Assembly (NCBI RefSeq): GCF_000385375.1
Contig: NZ_ARVV01000001.1
Span: 1,984,001-2,048,000, forward strand
Source: Methyloversatilis discipulorum
GTDB taxonomy: Bacteria; Pseudomonadota; Gammaproteobacteria; Burkholderiales; Rhodocyclaceae
DNA: 64,000 bases
Reading direction: 5' to 3'
Shown: positions 15,892 to 24,214 of the stretch, piece after piece
Layout: every line of letters starts with the position of its first letter
How positions within the stretch are numbered: position 1 is the stretch's first letter
Program-made: the position numbers and the translations under genes
The notes under the pieces: generated by a model
What the model was told of the DNA's origin: nothing
Seen by the model: only the letters and a program-made list of their open reading frames with translations
Database searches by the model: none

Positions 15892-18015
15892 TCAGCGCGT
15901 TACTGCGACGCCGGCAGTGCGGCGCGCCAATTCGGTGTCGGTGCGCAGGATGTCGACCACGTCGCCCATGATGCGGGCCGCTTCGTCGAGCAGCACGTCG
16001 CGCGCGGCCTTGCGTGACTGTTCGGCCGCCAGTTCGGCGCCGAGCGCGCGCTCGCCGGCCTGCAGGCCGTCGTCGCGTATCGGTTCGGCGTCGGCGCCTT
16101 CGCGCGACTGCGTGCGTGCCTTCAGGCGCGCTTCCTGCGCTTCGCGCTCCTTCTTCCGCTCGGCCGCGTTCAGCGAAATTTCGGTGCGCTTGCGCAGCGC
16201 CTCGTTCTCGGCGAGGTCTTCCAGCAGTTCGCGATAGCCCTTGTCCTGGGACACGCGCGCCTGATGGCGGGCGGACAGCAGCGGCAGCAGTTCCTGCGGC
16301 TTGCCAGCCGGGCGGAAATCGGCCGGTGCGATCTGCGTCCACGGCAGCGGGTTGTCGTAGCTCGACTCGCCAATGCGCTCGTGGTCCATCGTCTGTGCCA
16401 GCGGGATGTCCGGCGTGACGCCGCGCAACTGCGTGGTGCCACCATTGACGCGGAAGAACTGGGCGACCGTCATTTTCAGTTCGCCGTAGGTCGGTTTTTC
16501 GCTCTTGGCCATTTCGTCCATGTCGAGCAGGGTCTGCACCGTGCCCTTGCCGAAGCTGGTTTCGCCGATCACGACGCCGCGGCCGTAATCCTGGATCGCG
16601 GCGGCGAAGATTTCCGAGGCCGAGGCCGAGGCGCGGTTGATCAGAACGCCGACCGGGCCGTCCCAGGCAACGCCGGCATCGTTGTCCTTCTCGACCCGGA
16701 TCTGCCCCTTCGGATTGCGCTGCTGCACCACCGGGCCGCTGTCGATGAACAGGCCGGTCAGCCGGATCGCCTCGTCGAGCGAACCGCCGCCGTTGTTGCG
16801 CAGGTCGATCAGCACCGCGCCCACCTTTTCCGCCTTCAGTTCGGCCAGCAGCTTCGCCACGTCGCGGCTGGCGCTGCGGTAGTCGGCATCGGCGCGAGAT
16901 TTGGCTTCGACGTCCTGGTAGAAGGTCGGCAGCGTGATGACGCCCACCTTCTGGCTGCCAGCGTCGATCACCGACTTGGCCGCCGCCTGCTTTTCCAGCT
17001 TGATGGTGTCGCGCACCAGCTTGATCCGGTTGGGCTTCACGTCCGGGCCGGCGTCGGCCGGCAGGATGTCGAGCACGACCGTGGTGTCCTTGGTGCCGCG
17101 GATCAGCGTGACCACGTCATCGACGCGCCAGCCGAGCACGTCGGCCATTGGCGTGGCCTCGTCCTTGGCGACGCCGACGATGCGGTCGCCGATCTTGATC
17201 TGTTCCGAGCGTGCAGCCGGTCCGCCGGCCACCAGTTCGCGGATGGTCACGTATTCGTCGCGTTCCTGCAGCACGGCGCCTATGCCGACCAGCGACAGCT
17301 TCATGTTGATCGCGAAATCCTCGGCCGCGCGCGGTCCGAGGTAGCTGGTATGCGGTTCGATCGACTCGGCGTAGGCGTTCATGAAGAGCTGGAACACGTC
17401 GTCGCTCTTTGCCCGGTTCAGATTGGTCAGCGCCAGGTCGTAACGCTTGCCCAGCGTTTCGCGGATCGCCGCGTCGTCCTTGCCGGCCAGTTTCAGGCGC
17501 AGCCAGTCGTTCTTGACCCGCTTGCGCCAGATGTCGCGCAGCTCGTCTTCCGACTTCGCCCACGGCACGTCGGTGCGCACATAGCGATAGCTCTCGTTCT
17601 GTTCGAAGTCGAAACCCTTGTCGAGCAGCGCGCGCGCTTCGGTCAGACGGTCGCGCAGGCGCTGCGAGTAGCGGGCGTAGATGGCGAACGGCGCGGCCAG
17701 GTTCTGCTGGCGGATGGCGTCGTCGAGCAGCAGGCGTACCGAGTTGAAGGTGTCGATGTCCGACTGCATGAAGTACACGCGGTCCGGGTCCAGCGTCTTC
17801 AGGTAGCGGTCGAGGATTCTCGACGACATGGCGTCGTCCAGCGGCACGTTCTGGTAATGGAAGCGCGACAGCAGTTCGGCGCTGGCCTGGGCCGCCAGTG
17901 CGTGCGCTTCGACCGGGCGCAGCAGCGGTGCGGGGGCTGCAGGTGTTGCAGCGTGCAACGTCGAACTGGTCGATACGACGATGCCGATCAACAGGCAGAG
18001 GGATTTCAGTTTCAT
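15892..18015 (-). CDS. prc: carboxy-terminal processing protease Prc/Tsp
   Basis: The 707-residue periplasmic protease has a signal peptide (LCLLIGIVVSTSSTLHA) and a long N-terminal helical domain. A PDZ domain follows at about residues 240-325 (IGAVLQERDEYVTIRELVAG) and then the S41 catalytic core, with VGAVLIDLRNNGGGSLDEA, the nucleophile Ser in NRASASASEIF and the base Lys in GETSFGKGTVQ. A DUF3340-like C-terminal helical domain is present. Tsp degrades misfolded or tagged envelope proteins and trims lipoproteins and murein enzymes. ATG 18015 (MKLKSLC) begins the signal peptide; the frame extends 16 residues upstream. Confidence 0.93.
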   Translation of the reverse strand: MKLKSLCLLIGIVVSTSSTLHAATPAAPAPLLRPVEAHALAAQASAELLSRFHYQNVPLDDAMSSRILDRYLKTLDPDRVYFMQSDIDTFNSVRLLLDDAIRQQNLAAPFAIYARYSQRLRDRLTEARALLDKGFDFEQNESYRYVRTDVPWAKSEDELRDIWRKRVKNDWLRLKLAGKDDAAIRETLGKRYDLALTNLNRAKSDDVFQLFMNAYAESIEPHTSYLGPRAAEDFAINMKLSLVGIGAVLQERDEYVTIRELVAGGPAARSEQIKIGDRIVGVAKDEATPMADVLGWRVDDVVTLIRGTKDTTVVLDILPADAGPDVKPNRIKLVRDTIKLEKQAAAKSVIDAGSQKVGVITLPTFYQDVEAKSRADADYRSASRDVAKLLAELKAEKVGAVLIDLRNNGGGSLDEAIRLTGLFIDSGPVVQQRNPKGQIRVEKDNDAGVAWDGPVGVLINRASASASEIFAAAIQDYGRGVVIGETSFGKGTVQTLLDMDEMAKSEKPTYGELKMTVAQFFRVNGGTTQLRGVTPDIPLAQTMDHERIGESSYDNPLPWTQIAPADFRPAGKPQELLPLLSARHQARVSQDKGYRELLEDLAENEALRKRTEISLNAAERKKEREAQEARLKARTQSREGADAEPIRDDGLQAGERALGAELAAEQSRKAARDVLLDEAARIMGDVVDILRTDTELARRTAGVAVTR

Positions 18016-18131
18016 CAGACGTGCTCCGGCGCGTGCGCAAACAAGGAAGTAAGTATGTGCCATCGACCTCGAACAGCGGCCTTTTGTTCGGCGACCGGTG
18101 TGAAAGTGTCCGGGTCGGGGCGCTTTTTCAT
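18015..18131 (-). CDS. candidate 38-residue small protein coupled to prc
   Basis: An ATG at 18131 opens a 38-codon frame (MKKRPDPDTFTPVAEQKAAV...) whose TGA overlaps the prc ATG by 1 nt (TGATG). A weak GGA ribosome site lies about 5 nt ahead. The peptide is polar and basic at its start, with no signal peptide. The overlap suggests translational coupling with prc, but the frame is short and chance cannot be excluded. Confidence 0.3.
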   Translation of the reverse strand: MKKRPDPDTFTPVAEQKAAVRGRWHILTSLFAHAPEHV

Positions 18132-18162
18132 CCTCGTCCGGCGCGCGCGGGGCGCTGGCGCC

Positions 18163-18252
18163 TCAGTGTTGGGCGCCAGTGCCGAAGCGGGCACGGCGGC
18201 CCGTCGCGGCCTGTCGCGGCCGGTACGGCTGCGAGTTGAAGCTGGATTTCAT
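18163..18252 (-). CDS. candidate 29-residue basic small protein behind a sulfur-regulon operator
   Basis: ATG 18252 follows a strong GGAGG ribosome site at 7-nt spacing and opens a 29-codon frame (MKSSFNSQPYRPRQAATGRR...) ending at TGA 18163. The product is small, basic and rich in Gln/Arg, with no membrane segment. A good copy of the 26-nt operator lies 60 nt upstream on the same strand, at a distance like those of sbp and the 46757 operon. The ribosome site and operator are the reasons to call it; I know no homologue. Confidence 0.45.
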   Translation of the reverse strand: MKSSFNSQPYRPRQAATGRRARFGTGAQH

Positions 18253-18312
18253 CGTGTGGCCTCCGTCTGCGTGCATGGACGGCGCCACTCTAGACAGGCG
18301 CCGTTGCGGCGC

Positions 18313-18338
18313 GAACCACGAAGATCTGCTGAGCTTAT
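18313..18338 (-). promoter_or_regulatory. candidate sulfur-regulon operator upstream of the 18252 small gene
   Basis: On the minus strand this reads ATAAGC, 14 nt, TGGTTC, identical in both half-sites to the sbp copy. A second ATAAGC half-site lies about 22 nt further upstream (near 18357). It sits between the sulfotransferase gene ending at 18402 and the 29-codon gene starting at 18252. It could therefore drive that small gene and possibly prc. The remaining DNA of 18064-18401 shows no other feature. Confidence 0.6.
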
Positions 18339-18401
18339 AGCTCTGCCGGTGAAATGCTTATCGACGCCGCAGCTCGTTCGCGCCGCCGCGACCGATGTCC
18401 G

Positions 18402-19340
18402 TCAGCCCCAGCCGCCAAGCGTGTGTGCGTGTTCGGCGTCGAGGCGCGCCTTCAGTGCGTCGCACAGATCGCGGATCTCGGCCGATACGCCGCGCCAGCC
18501 CTGCTTGCCGACCGAGGTGGCGAACACATCGGACACCACCGAGGCGTGGTACGGCCCGCCGAGAAAGCGGAACACCGAGCGGAAGCTGCGCTCCGGGTGC
18601 AGTACGGCGTCCTCGTACTGCAGCGCGATCACCCGCGGGTCGCGGTCCAGGCCGAGGTCAAAGAACACGCGGTTGCGCATGTACCAGTACAGGCAGCCAC
18701 ACTCCTCGTCGCTCAGCGATTCGCTGTACAGCCTGCGGATCAGTGCGACCGTGTCGTCGGCAATGCGCAGGCCGCGCGGCCCGAGGTGGGACAGCTTGCC
18801 CTGCGACACCAGTCGCATCATGTTCTTCTGGTGGCTGCCCCAGCTGCGGATCGACGAATTCACCGCGTCCTCGTAGCGGCGGTACACCCAGATCGCGCGC
18901 GAATTGTCGAAACGGTCGAGCAGGGCGTCGGTGAACTGCGAATCGAGAATGCTGCCGAAGCTCACGTAGGGCGCCGGCGCGAAGTCGATCAGCCGTTCGA
19001 TTACCGCGTGCGAGCGCAGCGAATAGCGTTCGAAGGCGATCGAGAAATCTGCTTCCGGGTAGTCCCAGCCGTGCGGCGAGTTGCCGATCGCGCGGCACAC
19101 CATCTGCGTGCCCGAGCGGTTCGAGCCACTGATGAACACCGGCCGCTTCGTGCGCACCGGATGCAGCGTGAGCGTGCGCGCAATGCGTTTGCCGGCCCGT
19201 TCCAGCTGGATGTTGCCGTGGCGCAGCAGGCGCTCGGGCGTGATGCGCGACAGGCGGCGCGCGAGACCCGAAACCAGCGTACGTGCGTCGTCACGGACGG
19301 GGGCGGTGTAGGCGCTGGAAGCGTCGCGGAGTGAAGGCAT
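18402..19340 (-). CDS. PAPS-dependent sulfotransferase family protein
   Basis: The 312-residue cytosolic protein has the 5'-phosphosulfate-binding loop RPVFISGSNRSGTQMVCRAI at residues 66-85 and the downstream 3'-phosphate region IWVYRRYEDAVNSSIRSWGS, both typical of P-loop sulfotransferases. It should transfer sulfate from PAPS to an unknown acceptor, for example a glycan or lipid. It is the last gene of a five-gene operon, 2 nt after the HD gene. It is only distantly related to the frameshifted sulfotransferase of the same operon, so two acceptors or two positions are likely. Confidence 0.8.
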   Translation of the reverse strand: MPSLRDASSAYTAPVRDDARTLVSGLARRLSRITPERLLRHGNIQLERAGKRIARTLTLHPVRTKRPVFISGSNRSGTQMVCRAIGNSPHGWDYPEADFSIAFERYSLRSHAVIERLIDFAPAPYVSFGSILDSQFTDALLDRFDNSRAIWVYRRYEDAVNSSIRSWGSHQKNMMRLVSQGKLSHLGPRGLRIADDTVALIRRLYSESLSDEECGCLYWYMRNRVFFDLGLDRDPRVIALQYEDAVLHPERSFRSVFRFLGGPYHASVVSDVFATSVGKQGWRGVSAEIRDLCDALKARLDAEHAHTLGGWG

Positions 19341-19342
19341 GG

Positions 19343-19954
19343 TCAGGATCCGGTCAATGCGTTGGCAGCCGATGCCGACGGAGTGGAGGCTTCGATCTCA
19401 GCCAGTGCGGTCAGCCGGGCGAAGCCCTGTTCGAGCGCTTCGTCGAAAAGGCTTTCCAGCACGGCGTGCACGCCGCGCAGAGAGCCGACCACTTCGCCCG
19501 CCCACAGCAGGTAACGCAGACGCCGTTCGAGCGACCAGTGAGCCGGCGGGTTGTGGGTGACATCTCGCACGTTGGCGATCTTGTCGGCCAGGCGTACGAG
19601 CCGTGCGCGCTCGCTGTAGTCGCGTGCAAGCAGGATCTGCAGAGCCTTGCGTTCGGGCTTGGGCAGCGTCATGTCGTCCGTCAGTTCGGCCACGACGGCG
19701 GCAACCTGTGCGCCGAACAGGCCTTCCAGCTCGCTGACAACGGTGTCGGTGTCCTCCAGCGTGTCGTGCAGCAGCGCGGCGACCAGCGTATCCGGGTCAG
19801 CGACGCCGCCTTCGCGCGCGAGGATGTCGGCCACCGAAATCGGATGGTTGATGTAGGGCGACATGTCGGCACTCTTGCGCAGCTGACCGCTGTGCTTGAG
19901 CGCGGCGAAGTTCAGCGCGGCGAACAGTCGGGGGAGCGGGGGCTGAAAGTCCAT
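19343..19954 (-). CDS. MESH1-like HD-domain phosphohydrolase
   Basis: The 203-residue stand-alone HD protein matches the hydrolase half of RelA/SpoT and metazoan MESH1. Metal ligands are H37 (NHPISVA), H63-D64 (LLHDTLEDT) and D124 (RLADKIANV); there is no synthetase, TGS or ACT domain. MESH1 enzymes remove the 3'-pyrophosphate of ppGpp, and human MESH1 also dephosphorylates NADPH. Lying between a TauE-type permease (12-nt gap) and a sulfotransferase (2-nt gap), it might instead remove the 3'-phosphate of PAP, the sulfotransferase by-product. That role is inference; ppGpp hydrolysis is the default reading. Confidence 0.8.
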   Translation of the reverse strand: MDFQPPLPRLFAALNFAALKHSGQLRKSADMSPYINHPISVADILAREGGVADPDTLVAALLHDTLEDTDTVVSELEGLFGAQVAAVVAELTDDMTLPKPERKALQILLARDYSERARLVRLADKIANVRDVTHNPPAHWSLERRLRYLLWAGEVVGSLRGVHAVLESLFDEALEQGFARLTALAEIEASTPSASAANALTGS

Positions 19955-19966
19955 GGATGCGTGCCC

Positions 19967-20698
19967 TCAGATCGATTTGAACGCGACCAGCAGGCCCGAG
20001 CACAGCAGAAAGCCGTTGAAGGCTTTCGCGTAGCCCTGATTGCTGATCCGCTTGAAGATGAATTCGTTGGCGAACAGATACACCGCGACACCGGCGGCGG
20101 CGTAGATCAGGCTGTTGCCCAGCTGTGCGCGGGATTCGGGGCGCGTGATGGTCAGCGTCGCCAGCTGGAAGGCGGCGAACAGCACGTATGCGGCCGCGAT
20201 GGTTGCGCGCGCCACCTCCTTGCCATGATTCATCTGCTGCACGCGCATGCTGAGCAGCGAGCCGCCCAGATTGGTGAGGCCATGCATCACGCCTATGCAC
20301 ACCAGCCAGGTGCGCTCGAAGCGTGCGGTGCGGTCGATCGCGACGCGCAGGGCAGGCCACTGGTTCTTCAGCGCGAACAGAAGAAGCAGACCGGCGATCA
20401 GCAGGCCGAAGCTCTGGCCGGCGCGCAGCGCGACGATGAGGAAGAGCACGATGCACGGTACGGTCCATAACAGGATGCCGCGGATGAAGTGCAGGTCGAC
20501 GCTGCGCGCATCGCGCACGATCTGCGACAGGCTGATGCCGATCGAGATCGGCAACAGCGTGGCCAGCACCGTCGGGTAGTCATAGCCCATCACGATGAGG
20601 ATGGGCGTGCCGAACAGCAGCACGCCCACGCCGAACACCGACTGCACCAGCGCGACGGCAACGATGGGGATGAACAGCAGTGGTTCGATCGTATTCAT
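19967..20698 (-). CDS. TauE/SafE family permease
   Basis: The 243-residue membrane protein has about eight predicted helices and the two-repeat architecture of TauE/SafE (FGVGVLLFGTPILIVMGYDYP near the N-terminus, GVMHGLTNLGGSLLSM in the second half). The family exports sulfite, sulfoacetate and related anions. ATG 20698 overlaps the stop of the upstream sulfotransferase (ATGA). In this operon it may remove sulfite, import or export sulfate, or move the sulfated product or its precursor; the sequence cannot decide. Confidence 0.8.
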   Translation of the reverse strand: MNTIEPLLFIPIVAVALVQSVFGVGVLLFGTPILIVMGYDYPTVLATLLPISIGISLSQIVRDARSVDLHFIRGILLWTVPCIVLFLIVALRAGQSFGLLIAGLLLLFALKNQWPALRVAIDRTARFERTWLVCIGVMHGLTNLGGSLLSMRVQQMNHGKEVARATIAAAYVLFAAFQLATLTITRPESRAQLGNSLIYAAAGVAVYLFANEFIFKRISNQGYAKAFNGFLLCSGLLVAFKSI

Positions 20699-21667
20699 GC
20701 TGCCTTGTCCGCAGTAAAGGTTTCCGGATAGCCCATGTCGCGGGCAATGCTCCGCAGCGAGGGCAGCACGCGTTCGATGCGTTCGCGGTGCGCGTGCTGC
20801 CGCCATTTTTCGAGACGGATCTCGAACAGCGGGTCGTAGGGCTTGTCGAGCAGCGCTTTCGCGTGTCGCTCGATGCGTGCATCGAAGGGCAGTTCGAGCC
20901 GGTCGAATATTTCGAAGATGCCCTCGGTCGGCTCACGCACGATGTCCTCGTAGAACACCTCTATCCACTGGTCAGCCGGGATCTGCCTCTTTGCGTCGAG
21001 AATGGCGCGATGGATGGCTTCGTACTGGAAGGCGCATACCTCCTCGACCGGCGCCTTCAGGTAATTGCGCCAGCCGCGCGGCAGGTAGTGGCACCAGCGC
21101 GTGTAGCGGCCGTCGTCGACCGCGACCTTGGCCGGCAGATCGCGTGCCCAGCTGCCGAAGCGTTCCGGCATGCCCCAGCCCTCGATCATCGAGTTCAGCG
21201 TGTCACCCGGATTGCGCTTGATGTAGACGAAAGTGGCGTCCGGGAACAGCGCGTGCAGATAGGGCACGGCCAGACCATGCTGGTTGTTCTTGTCGACGAA
21301 GCGGGTGCGCCCGGTATGCGCATAGAAGTAGCGGGTGATCAGGTCGCGGTCGGCGTCCGTCGCATCGGCCGCCTCCAGCACGTGGCTTTCCCAGTTCCTG
21401 TCGGACGGGTGGTGAAGCGAGTCCCATACGGCATAGATTTCCCGGTGCCAGCGAGCCGATGGCCGACGATTCGGTCAGCGTCTTGTAAAGCATCTGCGTG
21501 CCGGAGCGGCTGCCGCTGACGACGAACACCGGCCGCTCGGCGCGCAGCCGGGTGCGGTCCCACCAGGCGCCGCGCAGGTCGGTCAGCGTCTTCTTCGCGT
21601 GATGGCGGACCGTCTTGTCCACCTTGAGCCAGAACTGTCCCATCGCGTCAGTTGCCCGCCTGCTCAT
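20695..21667 (-). pseudogene. sulfotransferase interrupted by a one-base frameshift
   Basis: Two frames together make one sulfotransferase. The first runs from ATG 21667 (MSRRATDAMGQ...) through the PAPS loop ERPVFVVSGSRSGTQMLYK to about 21450. The second continues from about 21447 (EIYAVWDSLHHPSDRNWESH) to TGA 20695, including FVYIKRNPGDTLNSMIEGWG. The total of 973 nt is one more than a multiple of three, so one extra base, probably a G in the runs at 21441-21449, explains the break. Repaired, the protein would be about 323 residues. The start overlaps the pyk-sat stop (ATGA) and the end overlaps the TauE gene. A sequencing error, phase variation or a true pseudogene all remain possible. Confidence 0.8.
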
Positions 21668-23856
21668 GCGTGAAACAGCGGCTGGCCCGCTTTGAGTTCG
21701 GCGCTGATCATGTCCTGCACGATGCCGCGTACATACCAGTCCGGCAGCGGTTCGCCGCGCAGCAGCGAATCGCGCACGCGGGTTCCGCTGATCGAGTGGG
21801 CGTCGTCGGTCACGCCGCTTTCGTAGGCGCCGGTGGCCGGGTTGTAGCCGATGGCGTCGAAGAACACCGGCGTGACACCGGTGTCGCCCAGTTCGTCGAA
21901 CAGTGCGCGATAGCTGCGGTCGTCGTAGAAGTCGCCGACGCCAGCGTGGTTGCGGCCGACGATGAAGTGGCTGCAGCCGATGTTCTTGCGGCACAGGGCA
22001 TTGAACACTGCCTCGCGCGGGCCGGCATAGCGCGGGTAGGTGGCGAGTGCGCCGAGCAGCACCTTGCCGTTGGGGTAGATGCCGAAGTCGATCAGCATCT
22101 GGTAGCTGCGGATCAGCGGGCGCGGCAGGAAGTCGCCCGGCTTCTTCGGCCCGACCACCGGGTTGATGAACAGGCCGTCGGCATTGGTGCGCTCCAGCGC
22201 TTCCAGCTGCAGGTGTTCGTGCACGCGGTGGCTGATGTTGCGGCCGTGGAAGGCCACTACCTTGCTCCAGCCCTTGTGCGCAAAGATGAAGCGGCTTTGC
22301 CGCGGCGTCAGTTCGAATTCTCGCCAGGGCGACGGACGCTCCTCGATCAGCGTGATGTCGCCGCCGACGAACCAGTCGCCGTTGCGCAGCACGCGCGCCA
22401 CACCCGGGTGGGCGGACGAGGTGGTGCCGAAGGCGAGTTGCGACAGTTCGGCGAGGTCGTAGCGGTAGATCTGCGTCACGTCGAGCACCGCGTGGGCGTC
22501 GCCCCGGTCGTCGGTGAGCACCACGCGCTGGCCCGGCGACAGCCGACGTGCCTGCGCCTCGTCGACCTGCAGGATGAGCGGCACCGTCCACGCCGTGCCG
22601 TCGGGCAGGCGGTTGCGATGCAGCACGCTGTGCAGCGTATCGCGGTCCATGAAGCCGGTCAGCGGCGAGAAGGTGCCGACGCCGATCTGCTGGCAGTCGA
22701 GCAGTTCGGTGTCGCGCACTGCCAGCCGCGGCAGCGCGGCAAGATCGTCGATGGCCGCCGCCGCACTGACGCGATTGACCAGCACGCCGCCGTGCGGCTC
22801 GATCAGCAGCGAGGTCGGATCGGTGGGCGTGTAGACCAGCGTGTCCTTGTGCGCCGCCGGCAGGCGCTCGTTCAGCACGCGGAATTCGCGGATGAGCTTG
22901 ACGATCATCGCCACGCAGCCGACCGGGTCCTTGCCGATCGCGGTCTCCGCCGCCAGTACCAGTCCGTCGGCGCCGTCGAGCAAGGTGTTGACCACGTCGT
23001 TCACCTCGGCCCGCGTGGGCTTGGGGGCGGTGATCATCGATTCGAGCAGATTGGTGGCGACATACACCTTGCGCTTGCGCGCCTGACCGCGCGCGATGAT
23101 GAGCTTCTGCAGCCGCGGAATGCGCTCGATCGGCTCCTGGCGCGACAGGTCGCCGCGGTCGATCAGCAGCGCGTTCGACTTTTCGGCGATCTCGTCCAGA
23201 TTGATCAGGCCGTTGCGGCATTCGATCTTGGAAATGAGGAAGGTGTCGTCGCCGACCAGCGCCCGCACCTGGTCGACGTCCGAACCGCGATTGGCGAACG
23301 ACAGCGCCACGTGGCGGATGCCGACCGAGCGGCCGTATTCGAGCGCCGCGATGTCCTTGGCCGTCAGCGTGTCGAGCGGGATGTCACGCTCGACGGTGAC
23401 CGCCTTGTTCTGGCCGATCACGCCGCCGTGCAGCACGCGCATCGTCACCTTGGCGTCGTCGCGCGAGATCACCTGCACCAGCACCGAATTGAAGTCGATG
23501 CTGATGAAGTCGCCGACTTCCAGCTTGTCGATCACGTCTTCCGGGTAGAGGTTGAAGTTGAATGCGTCGCCGGGTACGCGCAGCTTGTGCGCATGCACGA
23601 CGCTGTTCTCGCGTACAGCGATCTCGCCGTTCAGCATGTCCCCGGTGCGGATCTGCGCACCCTCGGTGTCGAGGCAGATCGGCACCGAGGTGCGGCTGCG
23701 GATGTAGTCGATCACGCGCGGCAGGTCCTGCAGCTTGGTGTGCGACAGGTTGATGCGGAACAGATTGACGCCCAGTTCTTCCAGCCGTGCGAGCACGCGG
23801 TCGTTCAGCGATGCCGGGCCGAGGGTGCAGAGGATTTCCTTGTCGGTGGTGCTCAT
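21664..23856 (-). CDS. pyruvate kinase-ATP sulfurylase fusion protein
   Basis: The 730-residue protein joins two enzymes. Residues 5-340 are a pyruvate kinase barrel: R34/N36/S38 in FRINLSHT, CLDTEGAQIRTG at 61-72, catalytic K210 and E212 in SKIEC, D236 in RGDL, T268 in YVATNLLESMI, and PTRAEVNDVVN. The allosteric C-terminal pyruvate kinase domain is absent. Residues 345-730 are an ATP sulfurylase: VVAFHGRNISHRVHEHL at 533-549 with the HxxH histidines H543/H546, HFIVGRNHAGVGDFYD and ISGTRVRDSL. Departures from canonical motifs are DTKG to DTEG and GRDHAG to GRNHAG. ATG 23856 has an AGGA site 7 nt ahead. It heads the sulfotransferase operon and should make APS from sulfate and ATP, perhaps with PEP-driven ATP supply. 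Confidence 0.9.
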   Translation of the reverse strand: MSTTDKEILCTLGPASLNDRVLARLEELGVNLFRINLSHTKLQDLPRVIDYIRSRTSVPICLDTEGAQIRTGDMLNGEIAVRENSVVHAHKLRVPGDAFNFNLYPEDVIDKLEVGDFISIDFNSVLVQVISRDDAKVTMRVLHGGVIGQNKAVTVERDIPLDTLTAKDIAALEYGRSVGIRHVALSFANRGSDVDQVRALVGDDTFLISKIECRNGLINLDEIAEKSNALLIDRGDLSRQEPIERIPRLQKLIIARGQARKRKVYVATNLLESMITAPKPTRAEVNDVVNTLLDGADGLVLAAETAIGKDPVGCVAMIVKLIREFRVLNERLPAAHKDTLVYTPTDPTSLLIEPHGGVLVNRVSAAAAIDDLAALPRLAVRDTELLDCQQIGVGTFSPLTGFMDRDTLHSVLHRNRLPDGTAWTVPLILQVDEAQARRLSPGQRVVLTDDRGDAHAVLDVTQIYRYDLAELSQLAFGTTSSAHPGVARVLRNGDWFVGGDITLIEERPSPWREFELTPRQSRFIFAHKGWSKVVAFHGRNISHRVHEHLQLEALERTNADGLFINPVVGPKKPGDFLPRPLIRSYQMLIDFGIYPNGKVLLGALATYPRYAGPREAVFNALCRKNIGCSHFIVGRNHAGVGDFYDDRSYRALFDELGDTGVTPVFFDAIGYNPATGAYESGVTDDAHSISGTRVRDSLLRGEPLPDWYVRGIVQDMISAELKAGQPLFHA

Positions 23857-24214
23857 GTCGATGTCCTGTCTCGTGCAGTGGCCGAAGATGCGGCCCTGAC
23901 TGTTGAATAGCAGGAGCCGTGCCACACCATCGCGATGACGTTTTCGTGACGGATTTGCGTATTTGCGAAGATGTCCTGCACGCTTTTACGCCGCGGCTGT
24001 GCGGTTCCGCCCAGCGGTGCGGGTGCAGCTGGTGAAATCTCCACACTCGTGTCGCTCACGGTGCTGCCGGTGTCACGCAACGTCGATGCGGACGGCATTT
24101 CCGTGCCCGCGCGGACGCGGGCGACGGACGTGCAAACGCTCACACGGAGAATGCGGCCGTGCGTTCAGAACCGCTGAAGCAGCGGTTTCATCCTTCAGAC
24201 CTGCCGGGACTGCG
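23857..24214. other. intergenic region between copA and the pyk-sat operon
   Basis: No convincing gene is present in these 358 nt. The pyk-sat frame stays open upstream to 23925 but without family sequence. A perfect 8-bp hairpin at 24169-24187 (AACCGCTG-AAG-CAGCGGTT) lies just beyond the copA stop and could end that transcript, although no T-run follows. At 23975-23987 on the minus strand AAAAGC followed by GTGCAGGA resembles the left part of the sulfur operator, but the right half-site is missing. The pyk-sat promoter should lie here. Confidence 0.5.

Noticed and set aside
16264-18876. 870-codon open frame on the plus strand
   Set aside because: It is the reverse reading of prc and the sulfotransferase; composition is of the shadow type and it crosses gene borders.
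21652-23910. 752-codon open frame on the plus strand
   Set aside because: It is antisense to the Pyk-Sat fusion, which has clear motifs on the minus strand.
23857-23925. N-terminal extension of the Pyk-Sat protein
   Set aside because: The extra 23 codons are not pyruvate kinase-like, while ATG 23856 has an AGGA site and begins the fold.
23975-23987. sulfur operator before pyk-sat
   Set aside because: AAAAGC and GTGCAGGA match the left part, but the right half-site at 14-nt spacing reads CGCAAA, too far from TGGTTC to call.
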